Source: Variovorax sp. (GTDB taxonomy: Bacteria > Pseudomonadota > Gammaproteobacteria > Burkholderiales > Burkholderiaceae_C). Taken from it: DNA of 58,244 nt. Of the stretch, positions 9,052-18,189 are shown piece by piece; the first letter of the stretch is position 1; each line of letters opens with the position of its first letter. The stretch spans positions 1 to 58,244 of the forward strand of contig SEGS01000013.1 in assembly GCA_004210915.1 (NCBI GenBank), given 5' to 3'. The notes below the pieces were generated by a model. The model was not told the DNA's origin, ran no database searches, and saw only the letters and a program-made list of their open reading frames with translations. Made by a program: the position numbers and the translations under genes.

Positions 9052-9674
9052 CAGGCGGAACGGTAGAGAAGGTGTTGGTCAATATAGCGCGCAACGGCGG
9101 GCGGAACCAGCGCAGAAACGTCCTCGCCGCGCGCGATGCGCTGGCGGATATCGGTGGCGCTGGTGTCCATGGCCGGCAGTTCGAGGGTCTCGAACCGGGC
9201 ACCCGGCGGGAGGCCGGGCAAGCTTTCTGGATCGAATCGGGTGGCAGCACCCGATGGCATTGCGCGATGCGCTACAGAAATGATAGCGGCCGAGAGTATA
9301 ACCTGCCAGCCGTGCCAGCTCGGCAGTGCGCGGGCCTGGTCGCCTCCCATGATCAGCACGGGCTGCGCGTCGGGGTGTTCGGCCCGCAACTCGCGCAAGG
9401 TGTCCAGGGTGTACGTCGGGCCATCGCGCAGCACCTCGCGCGCATCGACGACCGCACCCGGCAGGTCGCCAAAAGCCAGTTGGCACATCGCCAGCCGCTC
9501 GTCGCCGCTCGTCAGCGTGCGCGCCTTGTGCCACGCGCGGCCGGTCGGGAAGATGCGCAGCTCGTGCAGATTCAGCTGGTCGAGCGCCGCACGCGCCAGC
9601 GCCACATGCGCGTTGTGCGGCGGGTCGAACGCGCCGCCGAAGATGCCGATCCGCGGCGCGCCGCTCACAGGCAT
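9051..9674 (-). CDS. nadD: Nicotinate-nucleotide adenylyltransferase NadD
   Basis: A 207-residue cytosolic enzyme making deamido-NAD from nicotinate mononucleotide and ATP. The nucleotidyltransferase motif GIFGGAFDPPHNAHV is at about 9-23 (GGxFDPxHxxH) and the second motif is SATDIRQRIARG near 170-181. ATG 9674 starts one base beyond the hemF stop. A longer upstream extension would lie in hemF coding sequence and is rejected. Length is normal. It is coupled to rsfS by a TGATG overlap. Confidence 0.95.
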   Translation of the reverse strand: MPVSGAPRIGIFGGAFDPPHNAHVALARAALDQLNLHELRIFPTGRAWHKARTLTSGDERLAMCQLAFGDLPGAVVDAREVLRDGPTYTLDTLRELRAEHPDAQPVLIMGGDQARALPSWHGWQVILSAAIISVAHRAMPSGAATRFDPESLPGLPPGARFETLELPAMDTSATDIRQRIARGEDVSALVPPAVARYIDQHLLYRSA

Positions 9675-9675
9675 G

Positions 9676-10590
9676 TCACAGCCATTCGCGGCGCACGATG
9701 AAATCGCTGTACAGCGTGGCTTCGGGCGTGCCCGCCTCCGGCACGCGTTGGTAGGCCCAGCTGGCCAGCGGCGGCATCGAGAGCAGGATCGATTCCGAAC
9801 GGCCGCCCGACTGAAGGCCGAAGTGCGTGCCGCGGTCCCAGACGAGGTTGAATTCGACGTAGCGGCCGCGCCGGTAGAGCTGGAACTCGCGCTCGCGCTC
9901 GCCGTACGGCGTGTCGCGGCGGCGCGCGACCAGCGGCAGGTACGCCGGCAGAAAACCATTGCCAACCGCACGCAGCATCGCGAAGCTCTGGTCGAAATCG
10001 AACTCCGAAAAGTCATCGAAGAAGATGCCGCCGATGCCGCGTTGCTCGTTGCGATGCTTCAGGAAGAAATACTCGTCGCACCACTGCTTGAAGCGTGGGT
10101 ACTTGTCGTCACCGAACGGTGCGAGCGCGTCGCGACAGACGGTGTGGAAGTGCTTCGCATCCTCCTCGAAGCCGTAGCAAGGCGTCAGGTCCATGCCGCC
10201 ACCGAACCAACAGACCGGCGCCCTGCCCTCGGGCAAGGCCGCCAGCATGCGCACGTTCATGTGCACCGTGGGCACATAGGGGTTGCGTGGGTGGAACACC
10301 AGCGACACGCCCATGGCCTCGAAAGGCGCACCCGCAAGCTCGGGCCGGTGCTGCGTGGCCGAAGGCGGCAGCTTCGGGCCGCGCACTTGCGAGAAGCCGC
10401 AACCGGCGCGCTCGAACAGCGCGCCGCCTTCCAAGATGCAGGTCAAGCCCTGCCCTTGCAGCACTTCACCGGGCTCCTTCTGCCACGCGTCGCGCACTGC
10501 GACGCTGCCATCGGCGGTCTCGATCGCCGCAACGATGTCCTGCTGCAGCCCGCGAAGGTACGCGCCAACGTCCTGCGGTCGTGCGTCCAT
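9676..10590 (-). CDS. hemF: Oxygen-dependent coproporphyrinogen III oxidase HemF
   Basis: A 304-residue enzyme that converts coproporphyrinogen III to protoporphyrinogen IX in haem biosynthesis, using O2. Family segments include [38 protein letters not shown] and [19 protein letters not shown] near the C-terminus, with conserved His and Asp residues visible. The start ATG 10590 shares one base with the purD stop (TGATG). An oxygen-dependent rather than radical-SAM enzyme fits an aerobic betaproteobacterium. Confidence 0.97.
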   Translation of the reverse strand: MDARPQDVGAYLRGLQQDIVAAIETADGSVAVRDAWQKEPGEVLQGQGLTCILEGGALFERAGCGFSQVRGPKLPPSATQHRPELAGAPFEAMGVSLVFHPRNPYVPTVHMNVRMLAALPEGRAPVCWFGGGMDLTPCYGFEEDAKHFHTVCRDALAPFGDDKYPRFKQWCDEYFFLKHRNEQRGIGGIFFDDFSEFDFDQSFAMLRAVGNGFLPAYLPLVARRRDTPYGEREREFQLYRRGRYVEFNLVWDRGTHFGLQSGGRSESILLSMPPLASWAYQRVPEAGTPEATLYSDFIVRREWL

Positions 10591-11885
10591 CAGTGGCCCT
10601 GGTCGCGCGCGTTGAGGGCGCGGAAACCGATGTCCCGGCGGTACTGGGCGCCGTCGAAATGCACCTTGGCGGCGACCTCGTAGGCCCGCTGCTGCGCGAG
10701 CTTCACGTTGTCGGCCAGCACGGTCACGCAGAGCACGCGGCCGCCGCTGGTCTGCAACTCGCCGTCTTGGAGCGTTGTGCCGGCGTGGAACACGACCGCG
10801 TCCGGTGCCTCGGCCGGAACGCCGGAGATGCGGTCGCCCTTGCGCGGAGACAGCGGATAGCCGTGCGCCGCGAGCACCACGCCCAACGCGATGCGCCTGT
10901 CCCATTGCAGTTCGACCTGGTCGAGCGTGCCATCGGTCGCGTGCCAGAACAACTCGAAGAGATCCGACTTGAGCCGCATCATGATCGGCTGTGTCTCGGG
11001 GTCGCCCATGCGGCAGTTGAACTCGAGCGTCTTGACTTGGCCCTTGGCGTCGATCATCAGCCCCGCGTACAGGAAGCCGGTGTACGGGATGCCGTCTTTT
11101 TCCATGCCGCGGATGGTCGGCAGGATGATCTCCCGCATCGCGCGCGCGTGAACCTCGGCCGAGACCACGGGCGCCGGCGAATAGGCGCCCATGCCGCCGG
11201 TGTTCGGGCCTTCGTCGCCGTCGAGCAGGCGCTTGTGATCCTGGCTGGTGGCGAGCGCCGTGACGTTCTTGCCGTCGCACAGCACGATGAAACTCGCTTC
11301 TTCGCCTTGCAGGAATTCCTCGATCACCACGCGCGCGCCGCCGTCGTTGTGCGACACACCGAACTTGTTGTCGACCAGCATGAAGTCGACCGCCTCGTGC
11401 GCCTCTGCGGCGGTCATGGCCACCACCACGCCCTTGCCCGCGGCCAGCCCATCGGCCTTGACGACGATGGGCGCGCCCTTCGCGTCGATGTAGGCATGGG
11501 CAGCGGCTGCATCGGTGAAGGCCTCGTACTCGGCCGTCGGGATCTTGTGGCGCTTCATGAAGGCCTTGGAAAAGGCCTTGGAGCTTTCAAGCTGGGCCGC
11601 CGCTTTCGTCGGGCCGAAGATGCGCAGGTTGTGCGCGCGGAATTCGTCGACCACGCCGGCCGCCAGCGGCGCCTCGGGCCCCACGACGGTCAGCGCGATC
11701 TTCTCCGCCTGCGCCCACTCGCGCAACGCGACAGGTTCGTTCAGGTCGATGCAGACGAAGCGCGGATCGGCCGCCGTGCCGCCGTTGCCCGGCGCCACAT
11801 ACACCTTGCTGACGCGTGTGCCTTGCAGGAGCCGCCAGGCCAGGGCGTGTTCGCGGCCGCCGCTGCCGATGACGAGGACTTTCAT
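10590..11885 (-). CDS. purD: Phosphoribosylamine-glycine ligase PurD
   Basis: A 431-residue ATP-grasp enzyme of de novo purine synthesis that joins phosphoribosylamine and glycine to make GAR. The N-terminal motif is [18 protein letters not shown]-grasp segments include [13 protein letters not shown] near 140-152 and [19 protein letters not shown] near 215-233, with [12 protein letters not shown] further on. Length matches E. coli PurD. It overlaps yebC by four bases upstream and hemF by one base downstream. Confidence 0.97.
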   Translation of the reverse strand: MKVLVIGSGGREHALAWRLLQGTRVSKVYVAPGNGGTAADPRFVCIDLNEPVALREWAQAEKIALTVVGPEAPLAAGVVDEFRAHNLRIFGPTKAAAQLESSKAFSKAFMKRHKIPTAEYEAFTDAAAAHAYIDAKGAPIVVKADGLAAGKGVVVAMTAAEAHEAVDFMLVDNKFGVSHNDGGARVVIEEFLQGEEASFIVLCDGKNVTALATSQDHKRLLDGDEGPNTGGMGAYSPAPVVSAEVHARAMREIILPTIRGMEKDGIPYTGFLYAGLMIDAKGQVKTLEFNCRMGDPETQPIMMRLKSDLFELFWHATDGTLDQVELQWDRRIALGVVLAAHGYPLSPRKGDRISGVPAEAPDAVVFHAGTTLQDGELQTSGGRVLCVTVLADNVKLAQQRAYEVAAKVHFDGAQYRRDIGFRALNARDQGH

Positions 11886-12607
11886 TCGGAGATCGCCGCG
11901 TTGTGATAGACCTCTTGCACGTCATCCAGGTCCTCCAGGACGTCGAGCAGCTTCTGCATCCTGGCGGCGTCTTCGCCGGTCACGTCGATGGTGTTCTCGG
12001 CGCGCATCGTCACTTCGGCGATGTCGGCGGTGAAACCGGCCGCCTCGAGCGCGTTCTTCACCGATTCGAAATCCGCGACCGCTGTCAGCACCTCGATGGC
12101 GCCATCGTCGTCGGTCACCACGTCTTCGGCACCGGCCTCGAGCGCGACTTCCATCACCTTGTCCTCGTGGGTGCCCGGTGCGAACACAATCTGCCCGCAG
12201 TGCTTGAACTGGAAGGCCACCGAACCTTCGGTGCCCATGTTGCCGCCGTACTTGCTGAAGGCATGCCGCACTTCGGCGACCGTGCGCACGCGGTTGTCCG
12301 TCATGGTGTCAACGATGATCGCCGCGCCGCCGATGCCGTAACCCTCGTAGCGGATTTCCTCGTAGTTCACGCCTTCGAGGTTGCCGGTGGCCTTGTCGAT
12401 GTTGCGCTTGACCGTGTCGATCGGCAGGTTGACCGCCTTGGCCTTCTCGACCGCCAGGCGCAGCCGCGGGTTGATGGCCAGGTCACCGCCGCCCAACCGG
12501 GCAGCGACCATGATCTCGCGGATCACGCGGGTCCAGGCCTTGCCGCGCTTTTCGTCCTGCCGGCCCTTCCGGTGCTGAATATTCGCCCATTTGCTGTGTC
12601 CGGCCAT
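11882..12607 (-). CDS. yebC: YebC/PmpR family protein
   Basis: A 241-residue protein with the unmistakable N-terminus [18 protein letters not shown]. Three-domain YebC architecture is intact, with [18 protein letters not shown] in the middle and [18 protein letters not shown] near the end. Members were described as DNA-binding regulators (PmpR). More recent work links YebC proteins to relieving ribosome stalling at proline stretches; both roles are family knowledge, not visible here. It appears to be the first gene of the eight-gene minus-strand run ending at rng. The 135-base gap to the divergent methyltransferase should hold its promoter. Confidence 0.95.
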   Translation of the reverse strand: MAGHSKWANIQHRKGRQDEKRGKAWTRVIREIMVAARLGGGDLAINPRLRLAVEKAKAVNLPIDTVKRNIDKATGNLEGVNYEEIRYEGYGIGGAAIIVDTMTDNRVRTVAEVRHAFSKYGGNMGTEGSVAFQFKHCGQIVFAPGTHEDKVMEVALEAGAEDVVTDDDGAIEVLTAVADFESVKNALEAAGFTADIAEVTMRAENTIDVTGEDAARMQKLLDVLEDLDDVQEVYHNAAISE

Positions 12608-12742
12608 GGCTTTCTCTCTCGCTCTCGTGTGTTTTCAAGCTCGCTTCGGGGTTCAAAGCAAGCCCCCGAGTTTACTGTCCGTCATGCGCAACGCCGGCGG
12701 CGGCGCGGCCGGACAGAGGGGCGTTTTGGGGATAATCCGGCG

Positions 12743-13513
12743 ATGACGACAACACCTTCCGTCGGGCCAGGGAACCCGAGCATCCTGCCGCCTCACACGC
12801 CTTTGCCGCTGTACTACAGCAACGAGGACGAGCACCGGGCCTTCCTGCGCCGCATCTTCAACGACACCGCCGCCGACTACGACCGCATCGAGAGCGTGTT
12901 GGCCTTCGGCACCGGCCCGTCGTACCGCAAACGCGCCTTGCTGCGCGCGGGTCTGGCGCCCGGCATGCAGGTGCTCGATGTCGGGATCGGCACCGGCCTC
13001 GTGGCCAGGGAAGCGCTGAAAATCATCGGCCCGCAAGGCAGCCTTGTTGGCGTCGACCCGAGCGTCGGCATGATGAAGCAGGTCCGGCTGCCCGGCGTCG
13101 AGCTGCTCGAAGGCGTGGCCGAGGCGCTGCCCCGTCCCGATGCCAGTTGCGACTTCGTCAGCATGGGCTATGCGATGCGCCACATCGACGACGTGGCCGC
13201 CTCGTTTCGCGAGTTCCACCGCGTGCTGCGGCCGGGCGGCCGCGTCATCGTGCTCGAGATCACCAAACCACAAGGCGGCCTCGGCACCGCGCTCCTCAAG
13301 GCCTACATGCGCGCCGTGGTTCCGCTGATCGCGCGCATCGTCGGTCGGCGCCGCGACACCGCGGAGCTCTGGCGCTACTACTGGGACACTATCGAGGCCT
13401 GCATCCCGCCGGAACAGGTGCTCGAGGCGCTGCGCGCGGCCGGCTTCCAGAATGTTCGACGCCATCTCGACGTGGGCATCTTTTCCGAATACACAGCCAC
13501 CCGGGCCGCATGA
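12743..13513 (+). CDS. Class I SAM methyltransferase (UbiE/COQ5-like), aryl polyene cluster
   Basis: A 256-residue methyltransferase. The AdoMet motif VLDVGIGTGLVARE lies near 75-88, followed by GVDPSVGMM, and the UbiE-like segment FREFHRVLRPGGRVIVLEI near 157-175. The start ATG 12743 is chosen because the family fold begins soon after; upstream frame is antisense to yebC. Its stop overlaps the chorismatase start (ATGA), so the two are co-translated. Here it is more likely to decorate the polyene pigment or its starter than to serve ubiquinone synthesis. That role is inferred from context only. Confidence 0.85.
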   Translation: MTTTPSVGPGNPSILPPHTPLPLYYSNEDEHRAFLRRIFNDTAADYDRIESVLAFGTGPSYRKRALLRAGLAPGMQVLDVGIGTGLVAREALKIIGPQGSLVGVDPSVGMMKQVRLPGVELLEGVAEALPRPDASCDFVSMGYAMRHIDDVAASFREFHRVLRPGGRVIVLEITKPQGGLGTALLKAYMRAVVPLIARIVGRRRDTAELWRYYWDTIEACIPPEQVLEALRAAGFQNVRRHLDVGIFSEYTATRAA

Positions 13514-14556
13514 TCGTCGACGCACACGCGGGAGCGCACCTGCGCGTCGAGCGGCTGTCACTCGACCAGAGCATGGCGAAGCACGTCGGCGGGGACACGC
13601 CCTTCGGCGCCATCGGTTACGGCACCCCGGCGCAACTGGCTTGGATGCCGACGGTGAATGCGCGCGTGCTGTCGCCGGCCGGATCGATGGCCGACGTGTG
13701 GCACGCCGATGGCGCGGCCACATCGGGCACCACGGGCTGCGTCCGCTGGCGAAGCAACGGGCACTGGCTGCTCGGCGCCATCGACCTGGACGAAGCCGCT
13801 GAACGACAAGGACTGGCCGAACTCTCACAGCGCGCCTACCGCGACCTGTTTGCGACGCTCGACCAGGCCGCGCTGCCGCATCTGCTGCGCATCTGGAACT
13901 ACCTGCCGCAGATCAATGCCGACGGCGGCGGCCTGGAGCGCTACCGCCAGTTCAACCTCGGCCGGCAGCAAGCCTTCATGGACGCGCAACGCGCGGCGTT
14001 CGAGGGCGCGCCCGCGGCCTGTGCGCTCGGCATCCGCCAGGGCGCGCTGAGCATCCGCTTCCTGGCGGGCCGGACCGCGCCGTTGCCGGTCGAAAACCCG
14101 CGCCAGGTCTCGGCCTACCGCTATCCCGAAACCTACGGCCCGCGCTCGCCGACCTTCTCGCGCGCCGCGCTGGCCGAACTCGGCGGCGGCGATGTCGCGC
14201 TGTTCATTTCGGGCACGGCCAGCATCGTCGGCCACGAAACCGTGCACGCGGGCGATGTGCGGGCGCAGACGCACGAAACACTGCGCAACCTGTCGGCGGT
14301 GCTGACCGCGGCGAGCGCGGCATGCAGTGCAGCATTCAACCTGTCGTCGCTCGATGTCGTGGTCTATGTGCGCCATGCATCGGACGTGGCCGCGGTGCGC
14401 GAGGTGATCGATGCGGTGGTCGGCGCTCATTCGCACTTTGCGTTGCGGGCGGTGTATCTCGAAGCGGACGTCTGTCGCAGCGACTTGCTGGTCGAGATCG
14501 AGGCCCATGCCGTCGCGCCTGGCACCCTGCACTCGCGATCGCATGCGCAGGCTTAA
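13510..14556 (+). CDS. Chorismatase (FkbO/Hyg5/XanB2 family), hydroxybenzoate-forming
   Basis: A 348-residue enzyme expected to split chorismate into pyruvate and a hydroxybenzoate or dihydroxycyclohexadiene acid. Family segments visible are RIWNYLPQIN at 127-136, ERYRQFNLGRQQAF at 143-156 and GTASIVGHETVHAGD at 235-249. XanB2 of Xanthomonas, the closest functional model, makes 3- and 4-hydroxybenzoate, and 3-hydroxybenzoate starts xanthomonadin. The gene overlaps the methyltransferase by ATGA and precedes an acyltransferase and glycosyltransferase, so it very likely supplies the aryl head group here. Subtype (Hyg5-like or FkbO-like) cannot be fixed without modelling the active site. Confidence 0.88.
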   Translation: MIVDAHAGAHLRVERLSLDQSMAKHVGGDTPFGAIGYGTPAQLAWMPTVNARVLSPAGSMADVWHADGAATSGTTGCVRWRSNGHWLLGAIDLDEAAERQGLAELSQRAYRDLFATLDQAALPHLLRIWNYLPQINADGGGLERYRQFNLGRQQAFMDAQRAAFEGAPAACALGIRQGALSIRFLAGRTAPLPVENPRQVSAYRYPETYGPRSPTFSRAALAELGGGDVALFISGTASIVGHETVHAGDVRAQTHETLRNLSAVLTAASAACSAAFNLSSLDVVVYVRHASDVAAVREVIDAVVGAHSHFALRAVYLEADVCRSDLLVEIEAHAVAPGTLHSRSHAQA

Positions 14557-14571
14557 CCGGGTATCGCGACC

Positions 14572-15372
14572 ATGCGCCGCGTGATCCGCCTGCTGATGGC
14601 AGCGCCGCTGCTCGTGCTGCTCTATGGCCTGCTGCTGTTCCTCGGGCTGATGTCACTCGGCTGGAACGTGGTCGCGATGGTGTTGCATCCGCTTCTGCCC
14701 GCAACGGCGGGCCTGCGCATCGGCCGGCTCGGCATTTCGCTGGGCTACCGGCTCTTCTGGTGGCTTGCGTCCGCCTGCCGGATGATGCGCATCGATGCGC
14801 ACTGCCTGGACGCGCTGCGCGAGGAGCGCGGCCTGATCTTCGTGGCCAATCATCCGAGCATGCTCGACGCCCTGCTGCTCGTGGCGCACCTGCCGCGCAG
14901 CGCCTGCATCATGAAGGCGTCGCTGATGAAGAACGTCTTTCTGGGCGCCGGCGCACGGCTGGCGCGCTACATCCGCAACGACTCGGCGCGCACCATGGTG
15001 CGGCTGGCCGTCGACGACCTGAAGCAAGGCGGCCAGCTGGTGATCTTTCCTGAAGGCACGCGCACGGTCACGTCGCCGCTGAACCCTTTCCGGCCCGGCG
15101 TGACGCTGATCTCCAAGCTCGCGCAGGCGCCGATCCAGACGGTCTTCATCGACACCGATTCGCCCTACCTCGCCAAGGGCTGGCCGCTCTGGAAGCTGCC
15201 CCCGCTGCCGATCGTGTTCACCCTGCGGCTGGGGGAACGCTTCGCGCCCGCGCAGGACAGCAATGCGCTGCTGGCCGAACTCGAGCAGTACTTTCGCCAC
15301 CACATGGAACCGCGCGCCGCTGGCGCGCCCACCGCCGCATGCCAGACGCCTCGCGCACCCATCTCGTCCTGA
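14572..15372 (+). CDS. 1-acyl-glycerol-3-phosphate acyltransferase-like (PlsC family)
   Basis: A 266-residue inner-membrane acyltransferase. One or two N-terminal hydrophobic segments (about 4-38) precede the PlsC domain, with NHPSMLD (NHx4D catalytic motif) near 97-103 and FPEGTR near 159-164. In aryl polyene clusters enzymes of this type transfer the polyene chain to a lipid or sugar acceptor; that role is inferred. The gene follows the chorismatase by 15 bases and overlaps the next glycosyltransferase by 34 bases. The last ~20 residues (Ala/Pro-rich) lie in that overlap. Confidence 0.87.
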   Translation: MRRVIRLLMAAPLLVLLYGLLLFLGLMSLGWNVVAMVLHPLLPATAGLRIGRLGISLGYRLFWWLASACRMMRIDAHCLDALREERGLIFVANHPSMLDALLLVAHLPRSACIMKASLMKNVFLGAGARLARYIRNDSARTMVRLAVDDLKQGGQLVIFPEGTRTVTSPLNPFRPGVTLISKLAQAPIQTVFIDTDSPYLAKGWPLWKLPPLPIVFTLRLGERFAPAQDSNALLAELEQYFRHHMEPRAAGAPTAACQTPRAPISS

Positions 15373-16115
15373 TCCCCAGCTACAACACGGGCGAACGCCT
15401 GTTCTCGACCGTGCAGGCCGCGCGCGCGCAGTGGAGCCCCGTCTGGGTCGTCATCGACGGCAGCACCGACGGCACCGGCGAACGCCTGCAGCAAATGGCG
15501 GCCGATGACCCGGGCCTGCGTGTGGAATTGCTGCCGGCCAACCAAGGCAAAGGCGCCGCCGTGCTGCATGGGCTGCGCGCCGCCCAGGCGGCGGGCTACA
15601 CCCACGCGCTGACGATGGATTCCGACGGCCAGCACCCGGCCGACCTGATCCCCACCTTCATGGCCGCGTCGCAGTCACGGCCCGAGACCATGGTGCTTGG
15701 CCGCCCGGTGTTCGACGCCAGCGCGCCGCTCTTGCGCGTGCGCGGGCGGCGCGTGTCCAACGGCTGGACGCAGCTCGAAACGCTGTTCGCCGGCGTTGGC
15801 GATTCGCTCTACGGCTTTCGCGTGTACCCGGTGCCCGACCTGATCGCCGTGATGGCGCGCCAGCCCTGGATGCGCCGCTTCGACTTCGACACCGAAGCCG
15901 TCGTGCGCCTCGCCTGGCGTGGCGTGAAGCCGGTCAACATCGATGCGCCGGTGAAGTACCTGACAGCCGAGGAAGGCGGTGTTTCGCACTTCCGCTACGG
16001 TCGCGACAACGTGCTGCTGACGTGGATGCACACACGCCTGATGATCGAATTCGTGCTGCGCCTGCCGGGCCTAGTGTGGCGCAAGCTGCGCGGCGCACCG
16101 CCGTTCCAGGCCTGA
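15339..16115 (+). CDS. Glycosyltransferase family 2 protein
   Basis: A 258-residue GT-A fold enzyme of the dolichol-phosphate-mannose-synthase type. It shows LVLIPSYNTG at the N-terminus, VVIDGSTDGTGE near 36-47 and the metal/nucleotide-sugar site MDSDGQHP near 93-100, with GSxTDGT-like spacing. No C-terminal membrane segments follow, so it is probably soluble or membrane-associated. In E. coli-type aryl polyene clusters a glycosyltransferase is fused to an acyltransferase; here they are separate genes. It is the last gene of the plus operon and converges on the ketoreductase gene 39 bases away. Confidence 0.88.
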   Translation: MPDASRTHLVLIPSYNTGERLFSTVQAARAQWSPVWVVIDGSTDGTGERLQQMAADDPGLRVELLPANQGKGAAVLHGLRAAQAAGYTHALTMDSDGQHPADLIPTFMAASQSRPETMVLGRPVFDASAPLLRVRGRRVSNGWTQLETLFAGVGDSLYGFRVYPVPDLIAVMARQPWMRRFDFDTEAVVRLAWRGVKPVNIDAPVKYLTAEEGGVSHFRYGRDNVLLTWMHTRLMIEFVLRLPGLVWRKLRGAPPFQA

Positions 16116-16154
16116 GGCACGACAGGGCCGCGGCCCGGCGATCTCAACCCGCCG

Positions 16155-16910
16155 TCAGATCATTCCGCCGTTGACCGAGATCACCTGCCCGGTGATGTAG
16201 GCCGCCTCCGGGCCGGCCAGGAAACCGGCGAGCGCAGCCACTTCCTCGGGCGTGCCGGCACGCTGCACCGGCACCATCTGCTTGATGACCGCGGGGTCGA
16301 ACACCGCGTCGGCCATGGGCGAGGCGATGATCCCCGGCGCGATGGCGTTGACCGTCACGCCACGCGCCGCCACTTCGAGCGACAGTGCCTTGGTCGCGCT
16401 GTTGAGCGCGCCCTTGGCCGCCGCGTAGTTGACCTGCCCCTTGTTACCGGTGAGCGCCGCCACCGACGAAATATTCAGGATGCGCCCCCAGCGCGTGCGC
16501 AGCATCGGCAGCAGCAGCGGCTGCGTGACCCGGAAGAAGCCGTTGAGAGAGATGTCGATGACCTTGTGCCACTGCTCGGCGCGCATGCCGGGCAGCACCG
16601 CATCGTCGTGCACGCCGGCATTGTTGACGATGATCTGCACCGGCCCGGCTTCGAGCAGGCGCGCGCAGGCGGCGCTCGCGGCCTCGTCGCTGCGCAGGTC
16701 GAACACCAGGCATTCGGCGGTGCCGCCCGCCGCCCGGATGCTGTCGGCCAGTTGCTCGACCGCTTCGGGGCGCGAGTTGGCGTGCAGCAGCACGGTGGCG
16801 CCGTCGCGGGCCAGTCGCCGGGCGATGGCATTGCCCAGCGCGCCGCTGGCGCCTGTGATGAGCGCGCGTTTGCCGTCGAGGGTTGAGGTGTGGGTCGTGG
16901 TCGCGGTCAT
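16155..16910 (-). CDS. 3-oxoacyl-ACP reductase, FabG-like (aryl polyene ketoreductase)
   Basis: A 251-residue short-chain dehydrogenase. It shows the NAD(P) motif TGASGALGNAIA near 19-30, NNAG near 95-98, the catalytic Ser in NISSVAAL, and the Tyr/Lys pair in NYAAAKG. The C-terminus VISVNGGMI is typical of FabG. It would reduce the beta-keto group in each chain-extension round. It overlaps the dehydratase gene by four bases and is the last gene of the ten-gene minus-strand operon. A housekeeping fabG should exist elsewhere, so this copy is probably dedicated to the pigment. Confidence 0.92.
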   Translation of the reverse strand: MTATTTHTSTLDGKRALITGASGALGNAIARRLARDGATVLLHANSRPEAVEQLADSIRAAGGTAECLVFDLRSDEAASAACARLLEAGPVQIIVNNAGVHDDAVLPGMRAEQWHKVIDISLNGFFRVTQPLLLPMLRTRWGRILNISSVAALTGNKGQVNYAAAKGALNSATKALSLEVAARGVTVNAIAPGIIASPMADAVFDPAVIKQMVPVQRAGTPEEVAALAGFLAGPEAAYITGQVISVNGGMI

Positions 16911-17407
16911 CGGGTCGTCGGCGCGGGCGCCGCCAGTGGCGTGTTGAGGACGACCACCGCGCGCCCTTCGGCGAGCGGCCGGCCGGTGGCGTCTTTCACC
17001 GCAAAGGCATAGAGGATCTGGCGCGCGTCGCCCGACAGCCGCTGCGCATGCACCTGCAGCGGGCCGGCGATGTCGTCCAGCCGCACGACCGCGAAGCGTA
17101 CGTTCCGCGCGCTGGCCAGGAAGCCGGCCGAGGGCTCGGCGTCCGGCGTGGCGAGCAGGCCGCCATGCAGCGCCATCGCCTGCGCGGCGTACTCGATGGC
17201 ATTGGGCGCCAGCAAGCCACCGGCGGTGCGCAGCGGGTTGTCAGCCGCGGTGTGCGAGGTGGTGCTGCAGTGGATCGCGCCGGCGTCCCACCGTTCGAGG
17301 CGCTCGAGCAGGCACATCGTGCCGCTGTGCGGGATGCGCGCGGCGATGCCGGTGCGGTCGAGCGTCTGTGGCGCCATGCCGGTTGTCGGCGCGGTGCCGG
17401 TCGTCAT
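16907..17407 (-). CDS. ApeP/XanG-like 3-hydroxyacyl-ACP dehydratase (hotdog fold)
   Basis: A 166-residue hotdog protein. Near the N-terminus it has IPHSGTMCLLERL, with the family His, then NPLRTAGGLL and EYAAQAMALHG, the helix segment typical of aryl polyene dehydratases. It probably removes water from the hydroxyacyl intermediate to make each conjugated double bond. ATG 17407 is chosen because it overlaps the upstream methyltransferase stop (ATGA) and gives the family length. It also overlaps the ketoreductase downstream, so the two steps are translationally linked. Confidence 0.85.
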   Translation of the reverse strand: MTTGTAPTTGMAPQTLDRTGIAARIPHSGTMCLLERLERWDAGAIHCSTTSHTAADNPLRTAGGLLAPNAIEYAAQAMALHGGLLATPDAEPSAGFLASARNVRFAVVRLDDIAGPLQVHAQRLSGDARQILYAFAVKDATGRPLAEGRAVVVLNTPLAAPAPTTR

Positions 17408-18153
17408 GCGCGCGGGCCGAGGTCGGCCACCAGCAGCACGTTCGCGAAGGGCGTGCCTTCGCTCATCGGGATGCTCTGCACGCGGAAGCCCATGCTTTCG
17501 AGCGTCGCGACCCAGGCATTCAGCGGGCGGCCCCAGGTCGGCGAGACCTTGTGGCCGCGCATGCGCGTGACCGTGCGGTCGACCCACTGGCTGATCGCGA
17601 AACCGCGGCGGCTCGACGCATCGCCCACCCGCAGCAAGAGGCGCCCGTCGGGTTGCAGCGCATCGCGCACGCGGCGCAGCACGCCGTCCTGCGCCGCGAT
17701 ATCCACGTAGTGCAGCACGTCGAGGATGACCACCAGATCGCAGGGCGGCAGCGTGGCGCTGCACATGTCGGCGCAGACCAGTTGCGGTGCCGGCTGCAGA
17801 TGGCCGATGGAGGCCTTGGCGCGTGCCACGTCCCTGGGCATCAGTTCGATGCCGGTGTAGTCGGCGGCCGCGGGCGTCGCGGCCCAGGCGGCCGGCCATG
17901 CGCCCTGGCGCTGCATCGCGCTCATCGACGCCAGCAGGCTGGCGAACAGGCCCTGGCCGCAGCCAATGTCGACCACGCGGCGGTGGCGTGGGCCGATCAA
18001 CCCGCGTTCGATCAGGCCGCGGAACACCGGGTCGCGCCCGAGCTTGCCGCGCGCGAAGTGCCAGGCGAACTGGCCGGCCTTTTTGTACGGCAGGGTCGCA
18101 GCTTCGTGCAGCTGACGCCAGGCGGTATCGGGGGAATTCGTCGTTGCGTTCAT
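17404..18153 (-). CDS. Class I SAM-dependent methyltransferase, aryl polyene operon
   Basis: A 249-residue protein with AdoMet motif VVDIGCGQGLFASLLA near 60-75, YTGIELMPRDVA for the acidic second loop, and VILDVLHYVD for motif IV. It is unrelated at a glance to the UbiE-like enzyme at the other end of the cluster. Xanthomonadin-type pigments carry O-methyl groups, and aryl polyene operons often hold a methyltransferase, so a tailoring role is likely but not proven. It overlaps the dehydratase gene by four bases, and 36 bases separate it from the deacetylase gene. Confidence 0.85.
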   Translation of the reverse strand: MNATTNSPDTAWRQLHEAATLPYKKAGQFAWHFARGKLGRDPVFRGLIERGLIGPRHRRVVDIGCGQGLFASLLASMSAMQRQGAWPAAWAATPAAADYTGIELMPRDVARAKASIGHLQPAPQLVCADMCSATLPPCDLVVILDVLHYVDIAAQDGVLRRVRDALQPDGRLLLRVGDASSRRGFAISQWVDRTVTRMRGHKVSPTWGRPLNAWVATLESMGFRVQSIPMSEGTPFANVLLVADLGPRA

Positions 18154-18189
18154 GCAGGGTTTCGCAGGGGTTCGGGCTGGCGTGCGTGC

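Noticed and set aside
16125..16136. Perfect palindrome GGGCCGCGGCCC between the converging pigment operons
   Set aside because: Six-bp arms without loop or T-run; such palindromes are frequent by chance at this GC content, so I do not call a terminator.
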